Origin: JBDREC01 sp043820105 [NCBI: Pseudomonadota bacterium]
GTDB lineage: Bacteria > Bdellovibrionota_F > JAHFAK01
Reading direction: 5' to 3'
Assembly: GCA_043820105.1 (NCBI GenBank)
Contig: JBDREC010000047.1
Location: 1-5,546, forward strand
DNA: 5,546 nucleotides
In this document: positions 1-5,427 of the stretch, piece by piece
Position numbering within the stretch: the first letter of the stretch is position 1
Layout of the letters: each line of letters starts with the position of its first letter
Notes under the pieces: generated by a model
Databases searched by the model: none
What the model saw: the letters and a program-made list of their open reading frames with translations, nothing else
Told to the model about the DNA's origin: nothing
Program-made: the position numbers and the translations under genes

Positions 1-40
1 CACATATTGAGGATGATGAGTACATCCTCCTCAATATGTG
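1..40 (+). terminator. 13-bp perfect hairpin at the seam, probable terminator
   Basis: Arm CACATATTGAGGA (1-13) pairs perfectly with TCCTCAATATGTG (28-40), leaving a 14-nt loop in which GGATG and CATCC offer an alternative pairing. A T-rich run (CTTTATGTTTTAGTTTTT, 41-58) follows on the plus strand. In the circle it lies 85 nt after the stop of the unknown plus-strand gene (copy at 5428-5467), so it would end that transcript. It also sits just beyond the 3' end of the broken minus-strand frame, as a bidirectional terminator would, but no good U-run follows on that strand. The upper stem is modest in GC and the T-run is interrupted, so a recombination or protein site is an alternative. Confidence 0.6.
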
Positions 41-119
41 CTTTATGTTTTAGTTTTTATATCTTTTGCACCAATTGAACCTTTATACTTGAATATTATC
101 CCAGAAAGTTCCTACGGAT
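1..119. repeat. 119-bp exact terminal direct repeat, copy 1 (circle seam)
   Basis: These 119 bases recur without a mismatch as the last 119 bases of the window (5428-5546). Identical ends of about one assembly k-mer are the usual sign of a closed circular contig, and 119 is one of the default k values of MEGAHIT. The simplest reading is therefore a 5,427-bp circle, with everything after 5427 being a second copy of the start. A tandem array of the same unit would look the same. A dispersed repeat is less likely, because its two contig ends would normally show different parts of the repeat. The copy contains the 13-bp hairpin (1-40) and the 3' end of the broken minus-strand frame. Confidence 0.95.
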
Positions 120-329
120 GAATCCGATTAATCGTTGATCACCATCATCAATTTCCTCTATCCTTTTGGGCTCACCTTCAATAAATCTTGGACCTAACAA
201 ATCATGCAAGGCTATTATTGTTGATCCACCATCAACGGGCAATTTTGTGCAGAAATATTGCTTATTGTAATAATCAAATATGTCATTTCAGGCAGTTAAA
301 GAACGCACCTCTGGGGGTAAGAGCGACAT
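96..329 (-). pseudogene. Broken small reading frame, unidentified
   Basis: The minus strand carries a frame from ATG (327-329) to TAA (96-98), interrupted by one in-frame TGA (288-290) after 13 codons. Before the TGA it reads MSLLPPEVRSLTA. After it come 63 open codons whose product looks protein-like, including VDGGSTIIALHDLLGPRF, EGEPKRIEEIDDGD and the end IGFIRRNFLG. GGAAG, a weak Shine-Dalgarno, sits 2 nt before the ATG, and TATAAA lies slightly further upstream. The stretch looks richer in GC than its surroundings. The other genes use TGA nowhere, so recoding is not indicated; a decayed or truncated gene fits best. I recognise no family. An open stretch of this length can also arise by chance, so the call is tentative. 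Confidence 0.3.
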
Positions 330-370
330 TTCTTCCACTATTTTATAAGATTGAGGTTAAAATGATTACA

Positions 371-392
371 GTTTAACATAAAAGATGCGCCT
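371..392. other. Partial dif/XerCD-like motif
   Basis: TTTAACATAA (372-381) matches ten of eleven positions of the XerD-binding arm of the E. coli dif site, ATTTAACATAA. Three bases later comes ATGCGCC, resembling the start of the XerC arm (ATGCGCACC). In a working dif the interval would be eight bases, so the site is five bases short. With correct 6-bp spacing the opposite arm does not match. It could be a decayed resolution site or a coincidence in AT-rich DNA. Confidence 0.2.
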
Positions 393-409
393 ACTTCTAA
401 ATAAGTGCT

Positions 410-446
410 TTGAATTTAAGTTGAATTTTCCTAGCATTTCCTGGAA
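410..446. repeat. Two adjoining short tandem repeats upstream of the beta-helix gene
   Basis: TTGAATTT occurs at 410-417 and 421-428 (11-bp period). Overlapping its end, TTTCCTAGCA (427-436) is followed directly by TTTCCTGGAA (437-446), a 10-bp period. Periods of one helical turn put the copies on the same DNA face, as in tandem regulator sites. They lie about 50-90 bp upstream of the -10 box at 498-503. With only two copies each, chance is a fair alternative. Confidence 0.35.
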
Positions 447-468
447 CAAGAATTGCAGAATATTGTTA

Positions 469-503
469 TTGCCTTATTTTGGCAAATAAAGGTATTTTAT
501 AAT
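469..503 (+). promoter_or_regulatory. Putative promoter of the beta-helix gene with inverted repeat
   Basis: A perfect -10 hexamer, TATAAT, lies at 498-503. No good -35 hexamer sits at 16-18 bp: TTGGCA (479-484) is too close and TTGCCT (469-474) too far. An inverted repeat TTGCC (469-473) / GGCAA (481-485) with a 7-bp gap occupies the place of the -35 region, so an operator or activator site is possible. Transcription would start near 510, leaving a leader of about 17 nt. Confidence 0.4.
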
Positions 504-526
504 AAACAACATGAAATGGGATTATT

Positions 527-2491
527 ATGACAAGATTTAAAATAACCAGCCTCGTTTTTTTGCTTTTCACATTAGCATTAAGCTTTAATGTATTTTCTAA
601 AACCTATATTGTTGATGATTTAGTTGATTCATCTCCAGATTCAAGCTGCTTAGCAGAAGAAGACGGAGGTGGAACTTGCAACCTAAGAGAGGCAATAGAT
701 CTTTCAAATTCTGATACTACAGGAGATCATGATATTTATCTACCCTCCTCTACTATTTCACTTTCTGTGATAAATACATCAGCTGCTGATGAAGATTTGA
801 ATCAAACAGGTGATCTTGATTTATTAAATACTACATCTCAAATTACAATTGTTGGAGGTGGTATTGGAATCAGTATTATAGATGCTGCATCATTAAATGA
901 CAGAATTTTTGATATTAATTCAACAAGTGCTCATCTCATATTACAAGATCTAACTATTCAAAATGGCTATTCAAATTACTATGGTGGAGCTATTTACAAC
1001 TTGGGCACTTTAGAAATCGATACTGTTTCAATTGATGACAATGAAGCAAGCTATGGTGGTGGAGCAATATATAATTACAATAGTTGCCAAATTTCCAACT
1101 CAAAATTATCAGGCAATAAAGCCTCAGCAGAAGGTGGAGCGATCTATCATTATAATAAAACTATTGATATTTCAAACACAGTTATTGAAAATAATACTTC
1201 AGCGTCTAATGGTGGTTCATTTTCATCATATGCAGGTGACGTCACAATTGATAATTGTCAGTTTATGTCAAATGAGTCAGGCTCCAATGGAGGTGCCATA
1301 AACATTTACTCTGGAACAAGCAGTTTCTATATTTCAAACTCACTATTAAATGATAATTTAAGTAATTATATGGGTGGCGCTATTAACTCAACTGCTACGA
1401 CTGTAATTTCAAATACAACTATTATAGGAAATAATAGTACTGATTACGGTGGAGCTATTTCAACATCTTTTGCAGATATCACTATTAGAAATTCTAATAT
1501 AAGCAATAATTCATCTGATAGATATGCAGGAGCTATTTATTTTTCAAGTAGTTCGGGAGAATTTTCAGACACTATCTTTAGAAATAATACAGATGCATAT
1601 CACACAGGAGGAATTTCAAATTATTATGGTTCAATTCTAAATCTTTCTCGTTGTACGTTTATAAGAAATTCCAGTTCAAGTACAGGAAGTGGAGCAATCT
1701 ACAGCTATTCGTCAGATCTCTTTGTTTATGAATGTGACTTTATACGAAATGAATCTGCAGGAGCAGGCGGTGCAATTGCTTTTAGTACTGGAACTCTAGA
1801 TATTTATGACTCTACATTTAGACTTAATTCATCATCCTATAATTCTTGTCAAAATGGTGGTGGAGCCTTATACAACTATGGTGGCACAGCAACAATAAAA
1901 AGGTCAACTTTTGAACTGAATGAAGCAGATAATCATGGTGGAGCTATTCACAATAGAGGAAGCTGTGAAATTGAAAACTCAACCTTTTATAGAAATAAAA
2001 CAAATCAAAGCACATCTTACGGTGGAGCAATAAAAAATGACAACAATATTAATCTTGCTCATGTAACGATACATCAAAATCAAGGCTATTCAGGAGCTGG
2101 TGGTTATTATAATAGCAGTTCAGCAAATCTTTTAATAAAAAACTCAATTGTCTCACAAAACATTGATGCATCATTTGTAGTTGATAATTCAATTGGAACA
2201 ATTACTTCTTATGGATATAATATTTGCACTGATACTACTTGTGGATTTACTGCTACAACAGATTTATTTAGCACTAATCCTAGACTTGATTCAGCTGGAA
2301 CTCAAATGAATGGAGGCGATACAGAAACAATTATCATCCATCCATCTTCTAGTGCTCTTAATGCAATCCCAGAAGCTGATTGCACTGATTTTTCAGGTAA
2401 TTATATTACAGAAGATCAAAGAAGCTATGACAGGCCCTATTCAAGAGATTCAAGTAATGCATGTGATATTGGAGCACTTGAGCTCCAATAA
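527..2491 (+). CDS. Secreted right-handed beta-helix protein, CNLREA motif and choice-of-anchor Q-like end
   Basis: This encodes 654 residues. A signal peptide (about 1-24, hydrophobic core ITSLVFLLFTLALSF, likely cut after VFS) sends it through Sec. A cysteine pair and CNLREAI (51-57) match the N-terminal CSLREA-type motif of secreted surface proteins. From about residue 150 to 530 there are about 15 coils of roughly 25 residues, each with GGAI/GGGAIYN-like turns and (F/I/L)xxN, as in chlamydial polymorphic outer-membrane (Pmp) repeats. This predicts a long parallel beta-helix. The last 50 residues (ALNAIP, DQRSYDRP, CDIGALELQ) resemble the choice-of-anchor Q C-terminus. No autotransporter barrel, LPXTG or other sorting tail follows. 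The role is probably cell-surface or extracellular, adhesin-like or glycan-related, but no catalytic residues can be assigned. The ribosome binding site is weak (TGGGA, 517-521), but this ATG gives the full signal peptide. It is rich in Asn and Ser, which suits the AT-rich DNA. Confidence 0.93.
   Translation: MTRFKITSLVFLLFTLALSFNVFSKTYIVDDLVDSSPDSSCLAEEDGGGTCNLREAIDLSNSDTTGDHDIYLPSSTISLSVINTSAADEDLNQTGDLDLLNTTSQITIVGGGIGISIIDAASLNDRIFDINSTSAHLILQDLTIQNGYSNYYGGAIYNLGTLEIDTVSIDDNEASYGGGAIYNYNSCQISNSKLSGNKASAEGGAIYHYNKTIDISNTVIENNTSASNGGSFSSYAGDVTIDNCQFMSNESGSNGGAINIYSGTSSFYISNSLLNDNLSNYMGGAINSTATTVISNTTIIGNNSTDYGGAISTSFADITIRNSNISNNSSDRYAGAIYFSSSSGEFSDTIFRNNTDAYHTGGISNYYGSILNLSRCTFIRNSSSSTGSGAIYSYSSDLFVYECDFIRNESAGAGGAIAFSTGTLDIYDSTFRLNSSSYNSCQNGGGALYNYGGTATIKRSTFELNEADNHGGAIHNRGSCEIENSTFYRNKTNQSTSYGGAIKNDNNINLAHVTIHQNQGYSGAGGYYNSSSANLLIKNSIVSQNIDASFVVDNSIGTITSYGYNICTDTTCGFTATTDLFSTNPRLDSAGTQMNGGDTETIIIHPSSSALNAIPEADCTDFSGNYITEDQRSYDRPYSRDSSNACDIGALELQ
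977..2115 (+). repeat. About 15 degenerate coding repeats (GGAI beta-helix coils)
   Basis: The DNA repeats a GGTGGAGCTATT-like core about every 75 bases, encoding GGAIYN and variants (GGAIYH, GGSFSS, GGAINI, GGAINS, GGAIST, AGAIYF, TGGISN, SGAIYS, GGAIAF, GGALYN, GGAIHN, GGAIKN, GAGGYY). Copies differ in both sequence and length, so the array looks old rather than freshly expanded. It is nevertheless a plausible substrate for coil gain or loss by recombination. Confidence 0.85.
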
Positions 2492-2507
2492 TTTATTTCT
2501 GTCTTTG
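2467..2507 (+). terminator. Intrinsic terminator overlapping the beta-helix stop codon
   Basis: TATTGGAGC (2467-2475) pairs perfectly over 9 bp with GCTCCAATA (2482-2490), with a 6-nt loop ACTTGA. ATTTATTTCTGTCTTT (2491-2506) follows as the U-rich run. The stem covers the last seven codons and the first two bases of the TAA (2489-2491), so coding and terminator functions share the same bases. It would stop plus-strand transcription before it enters the convergent helicase gene 25 bp away. No T-run follows the stem on the minus strand, so it looks one-directional. Confidence 0.7.
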
Positions 2508-2516
2508 AAATACTAA

Positions 2517-3803
2517 TTAACTCCAAGAACCATGAGAACGTGACTTTGTGCTGTTTTTTGAATCATTTGAACCAAATCGTCTAGGTTTTCTTCCTGAATA
2601 ATTAAAAGGGCGATTAAAGTTTTCTTTTCCTCTTCTTGGATTATGGCTTGCTATCTGTGCACTTGGATCTGGTTCATAGCCTTCAAGTTTAATTGTTGGA
2701 ATTTTTTTATTAAGCAGTTTTTCTATATTTCTTAAATAGGCAACTTCATTACCACTAACCAAAGATAAAGCTTCGCCTTCATGCCCTGCTCTGCCAGTTC
2801 TTCCAATTCTGTGGATATAATCTTCTGGAACATTTGGAATGTCATAATTTACCACATGTGGTAATTCTTGAATATCAAGGCCTCGCGCTGCAATATCTGT
2901 TGCTACTAAGACTTGTACGGATTCTTTTTTAAATAGATCAAGTGCCTTTGTTCTGGCTGCTTGTGATTTGTTTCCATGAATTGCTGTGGAAATTATTCCA
3001 TCTTTTAATAGTTGCCCTGCTAAGCGATTAGCACCATGCTTGGTACGTGTAAACACTAAAACACGCTGCCAATTATTTTTATCGATAAGATGTGAGAGCA
3101 AGTCTTTTTTTCGACGTTGATCCACATGATGAACCACCTGACTCACTAATTCTGCTGCAGGTTTTTGTGGAGCTACTTCAATGACAACAGGGTCTTTGAG
3201 AAAACTCATAGCCAAGCGCTTAATCTGAAACGAAAAAGTTGCAGAAAACATAAGATTTTGTCTGTTTTTTGGCAACAGAGCAATGATTCTTTTAATGTCT
3301 GGAATAAAACCCATATCAAGCATACGATCAGCTTCATCCAAAATTAATACTTCTACTTTCGAAAGATCGATTGTACCCTGGCTCACATGGTCAAGCAAAC
3401 GACCTGGCGTTGCTACCACTATATCAACTCCAAGGCGAAGTTTTTTGATTTGAGGGCTGATGTTAACACCACCAAAAATAACACAACTACTTAAAGGCAA
3501 ATGCCTTCCATATGTTTGTACACTTTTACAGACTTGAGCTGCAAGTTCACGAGTGGGTGTTACAATCAGAGCCCTTATTTGTTTTTTATGATTCAAGTTT
3601 TGTTTGTTAGACATTAGACCTTGTAGTAAAGGCAATGTAAAACCAGCTGTTTTTCCTGTACCTGTTTGTGATCTACCCATAACATCTTGCTTGTTTAAAA
3701 TAGCAGGAATGGTTTGTTTCTGAATCTCTGTTGGAACTCTGTAACCTTGCATTTCTACTGCACGCAACAAGTCATCAGATAGTCCTAAATTATTAAATGA
3801 CAT
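2517..3803 (-). CDS. rhlE: DEAD-box ATP-dependent RNA helicase, RhlE type
   Basis: This encodes 428 residues of a cytoplasmic enzyme that uses ATP to unwind short RNA duplexes; in bacteria the family acts in ribosome assembly, RNA decay and cold adaptation. All motifs are present in order: Q motif (GYRVPTEIQ, 20-28), I (TGTGKT, 47-52, Lys51), Ia (PTRELA, 83-88), GG (111-112), Ib (TPGR, 132-135), II (DEAD, 156-159), III (SAT, 187-189), IV (VLVFTRT, 248-254), V ([10 protein letters not shown], 301-310) and VI (HRIGRTGR, 331-338). The opening [16 protein letters not shown] is typical of RhlE. After about residue 380 a basic Arg/Ser/Asn-rich tail ends in SHGSWS, as in RNA-binding tails. Nothing is missing, so it should be active. 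AGGAG lies 10 nt before the ATG. It converges on the beta-helix gene and diverges from the unknown gene, so it is transcribed alone. The subfamily name rests on recall of the family, not on a search. Confidence 0.95.
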   Translation of the reverse strand: MSFNNLGLSDDLLRAVEMQGYRVPTEIQKQTIPAILNKQDVMGRSQTGTGKTAGFTLPLLQGLMSNKQNLNHKKQIRALIVTPTRELAAQVCKSVQTYGRHLPLSSCVIFGGVNISPQIKKLRLGVDIVVATPGRLLDHVSQGTIDLSKVEVLILDEADRMLDMGFIPDIKRIIALLPKNRQNLMFSATFSFQIKRLAMSFLKDPVVIEVAPQKPAAELVSQVVHHVDQRRKKDLLSHLIDKNNWQRVLVFTRTKHGANRLAGQLLKDGIISTAIHGNKSQAARTKALDLFKKESVQVLVATDIAARGLDIQELPHVVNYDIPNVPEDYIHRIGRTGRAGHEGEALSLVSGNEVAYLRNIEKLLNKKIPTIKLEGYEPDPSAQIASHNPRRGKENFNRPFNYSGRKPRRFGSNDSKNSTKSRSHGSWS

Positions 3804-3813
3804 AATACTGTTT

Positions 3814-3853
3814 CTCCTTATTCAGATTATTGGATTTTCTTAATCCATCTGAA
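3814..3853 (-). promoter_or_regulatory. Helicase leader: ribosome binding site next to a two-part hairpin
   Basis: The Shine-Dalgarno AAGGAG is read from 3814-3819 on the minus strand. One base upstream is a hairpin (3821-3853): TTCAGA/TCTGAA (6 bp), a one-sided 4-nt bulge TTAT, then TGGATT/AATCCA (6 bp) and a 5-nt loop. It ends one base before the Shine-Dalgarno, so its folding could alter ribosome access. Structured leaders are known for cold-induced RNA helicases, but this particular element is not one I recognise. No U-run follows it on the minus strand, so it is not a terminator for that strand. Confidence 0.5.
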
Positions 3854-3863
3854 TTAAAAAATT

Positions 3864-3891
3864 ATTCTATAAACTGCACTTTTTTTCCAAA
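3864..3891 (-). promoter_or_regulatory. Putative helicase promoter
   Basis: Read on the minus strand, TTTGGA (3886-3891) is a -35-like hexamer and TAGAAT (3864-3869) a -10-like hexamer, with 16 bp between them. Transcription would start near 3857, just before the 3821-3853 hairpin, so that hairpin would lie wholly in the leader. Both hexamers deviate from consensus and the surroundings are AT-rich. Confidence 0.3.
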
Positions 3892-4075
3892 AGTTTACAA
3901 AACGTTTCCAGCATTATTGCAGTGAAATGATTGCATAGTCTAGCCTTGGCAGAATTTAAAGGCTGTAAACTCAACTCAAACGAGCCCAGTTCACATTTAA
4001 TAGGAAGGGACTAGTGAGGTTTTGGATATATTCTCGAATTCTAAAATGATTCAAGAATAAAGCTTATAGCCTAGT

Positions 4076-4095
4076 TTGCAGGTAATTGCAAGTAA
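4076..4095 (+). repeat. Tandem 10-bp repeat, TTGCAGGTAA / TTGCAAGTAA
   Basis: Two adjoining 10-bp units differ at one base. The same TTGCA core also occurs at 3917-3921 and 3931-3935, 14 bp apart, within ATTATTGCA and ATGATTGCA. Four plus-strand copies in about 180 bp is more than expected by eye in AT-rich DNA. They could be sites for a DNA-binding protein. Two perfect-phase copies are too few to call iterons. Confidence 0.35.
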
Positions 4096-4289
4096 AATCA
4101 GTATTTTGCCCTATTACTCCGAAAACGATCAAGTCAAAGACAGGTTGAAATCTAAAAAGCCTCTATTTAATTTATAGTTTTTCTAACAAAAACTAAGTTA
4201 CTCTTTTTAAAGACAATTTTCCATCAACAATCATGGCATTATCTTTGCTTTAATAATCAGAAAGACTGTAGCAGAATTAAGTTTTTTTT

Positions 4290-4301
4290 GGAGAAATAAT
4301 G
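4290..4301 (+). promoter_or_regulatory. Ribosome binding site of the unknown exported protein
   Basis: GGAG (4290-4293) lies five bases before the ATG at 4299-4301, following a run of eight T. The good spacing fixes this start, which also gives a complete signal peptide. Confidence 0.75.
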
Positions 4302-5342
4302 AATTTAAAGACAAAAAACATTATAATCATTATTATAGTCCTTTGCATTAGCTCAAATATGTATGCATCTTTTATTCCAGATAGATATTCAGAAAAGTTA
4401 CAGAACTGGTCAATGGTACAAAATAGCCACTATTTAATGCAAGGCAATCCTGCTCAAAAGGCTCTTGTTATAAATGAAATTTTAGAAGGTAAAATAGCAC
4501 AATCAAAAGGACTGCCTGGATTTTCAATGGTTGAAAGTTTTTCAACTATTTTAGTAATGGTTATAGCTGCAAATTTCTTATATTGTGATGATGTTAGTGA
4601 CTATGTCAGACTTAACTCGATTGAAAGAAACCGTTTATCAATGTCAGAAATGTTTGATTTTGTAATGGATTCTTTAAAAACTCAAGGAGCAGACTTGGAA
4701 TTTTTCTCAATGTTTTTAGGAGCAGCTGCTATTGAAACAAGTATTAGCTATGGACTTAGCAAAACTGGCAATATGGCACTTGGAGCTGAAAATATTAGAA
4801 TGGCCTCTCATCAATGGAATGTCTTTTTTAATGCTGGAATTGGACAAAATATGTTTGCTCAATTTATATCAGGATACATACACATCTTATATGCTTTTGG
4901 TTGGTGGGAAATAATTGGTGAGTGGCTTGATATTTCAAAACATTTGACCAAGGATGAATTAAGAATATTTGATCCGAAAATAAACAATGATTCAGGAGCT
5001 GTCTTTTCTGATGACTATTTAGATAACATTTACAATCTTCGCGATATTTTTATGCTCAATAAAATAGAACAGAATTCTCCTGAAACAATTAAAAATTTAG
5101 CTATATTAGTAAGCATTGGCTGGGCTTCATTAATAGCAAGAATTTATGGAGAGCTTCCGACAATATGTGCAAGATGTGGAAAGGAAATGAAACTTAAAAA
5201 GTTTATTCTTAAGGAGGAAGAAACAACTGCAATTGTACCTTGGTCAAAAAGAGCACCTCCTAAGATCAAGTTTCCAAAGTTTGATGAAGTGTCAGAAAAC
5301 ATTGAATATGTTTATGATAAATATCAAGAAGCAATAAATTAA
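4299..5342 (+). CDS. Unknown exported or membrane-associated protein with CxxC
   Basis: I do not recognise this 347-residue protein. It opens with a clear Sec signal (MNLKTK, then IIIIIIVLCISS; likely cut after MYA, residue 23). The mature part has hydrophobic stretches at about 81-96 (FSTILVMVIAANFLYC), 185-207 (including GYIHILYAFGWW) and 266-283 (NLAILVSIGWASLIARIY). The first contains one polar Asn and is short, so they could be membrane segments or buried helices. Right after the third is CARC (Cys290, Cys293), a single CxxC that could bind metal or form a disulfide. A charged, lysine-rich tail follows, ending in probable helix. No catalytic signature, lipobox or homology to replication proteins is visible. 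It is transcribed alone, away from the helicase, with two stem-loops after its stop. Reading frame, ribosome binding site and signal peptide support a real gene; the function is open. Confidence 0.85.
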   Translation: MNLKTKNIIIIIIVLCISSNMYASFIPDRYSEKLQNWSMVQNSHYLMQGNPAQKALVINEILEGKIAQSKGLPGFSMVESFSTILVMVIAANFLYCDDVSDYVRLNSIERNRLSMSEMFDFVMDSLKTQGADLEFFSMFLGAAAIETSISYGLSKTGNMALGAENIRMASHQWNVFFNAGIGQNMFAQFISGYIHILYAFGWWEIIGEWLDISKHLTKDELRIFDPKINNDSGAVFSDDYLDNIYNLRDIFMLNKIEQNSPETIKNLAILVSIGWASLIARIYGELPTICARCGKEMKLKKFILKEEETTAIVPWSKRAPPKIKFPKFDEVSENIEYVYDKYQEAIN

Positions 5343-5371
5343 AAGTTTTGTTATTGCTAACAGAAGAGCTT

Positions 5372-5413
5372 TGTTCAAAAAACGGGAAAAGTCTGTTGTT
5401 TTTTCCATGAACA
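5372..5413 (+). other. Bulged stem-loop in the 3' region of the unknown gene
   Basis: TGTTCA (5372-5377) pairs with TGAACA (5408-5413), and AAAAAC (5378-5383) with GTTTTT (5398-5403). A 4-nt bulge TCCA lies on the right side and the loop is 14 nt. It starts 30 nt after the stop codon and precedes the seam hairpin by 14 nt. The inner stem is nearly all A-T and no U-run follows, so it is more likely a 3'-end stabilising structure than the terminator itself. Confidence 0.4.
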
Positions 5414-5427
5414 TAACTTTTGCAAAG

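Larger units (their letters stand above)
1..526. other. Long non-coding stretch across the circle seam
   Basis: No intact gene is convincing here. With 5343-5427 it makes 611 bp between the unknown plus-strand gene and the beta-helix gene. In order it holds the seam hairpin (1-40), a broken minus-strand frame (96-329), a dif-like partial motif (371-392), two short tandem repeats (410-446) and a promoter-like -10 box (498-503). Two short hairpins share the motif GTTGAT/ATCAAC: 135-151 (TTGAT/ATCAA) and 220-236 (GTTGAT/ATCAAC with a 5-nt loop). Both lie inside the broken frame. I see no replication initiator gene, convincing DnaA box or multi-copy iterons. As the largest non-coding stretch it is the likeliest place for an origin, but nothing shows one. 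Confidence 0.6.
3804..4298. other. Divergent intergenic region between helicase and unknown gene
   Basis: No gene is credible in either strand: the longest frames are short and lack start signals. Besides the helicase leader and promoter, it holds a 6-bp hairpin AGCCTT/AAGGCT (3942-3964), a TTGCA cluster (3917-4095) and an 8-bp AT hairpin TAGTTTTT/AAAAACTA (4175-4195). For the plus-strand gene, TAATAA (4251-4256) could be a -10 box, but I find no matching -35. Near 500 bp is long for two divergent promoters alone, so a small RNA or replication-related element cannot be excluded. Confidence 0.5.

Noticed and set aside
60-95. tRNA-like GGTTCAATTGG on the minus strand
   Set aside because: No five-base T-stem, anticodon arm or acceptor pairing can be drawn around it.
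96-104. TTATCCCAG as a DnaA box
   Set aside because: Only six of nine bases match TTATCCACA, and no further copies are nearby.
1-119. Integron attC site or gene cassette circle
   Set aside because: The hairpin lacks the GTTRRRY core and the paired R/L boxes of attC, and no integron integrase is present.
288-290. TGA recoded as Trp, Gly or selenocysteine
   Set aside because: The large genes are complete under the standard code with TGG for Trp and no internal TGA, and no stop-adjacent selenocysteine element is evident.
188-376. 62-codon plus-strand frame in the seam non-coding stretch
   Set aside because: No ribosome binding site, an unconvincing product with clustered Leu/His, and it overlaps the opposite-strand frame whose translation looks more protein-like.
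1032-1301. 89-codon frame within the beta-helix gene
   Set aside because: It is a frame shadow of the repetitive coding sequence, with no start signals of its own.
2809-2818. DnaA-box-like TGTGGATAT
   Set aside because: It lies inside the helicase gene and encodes the conserved YIHRIG motif, so the match is explained by coding.
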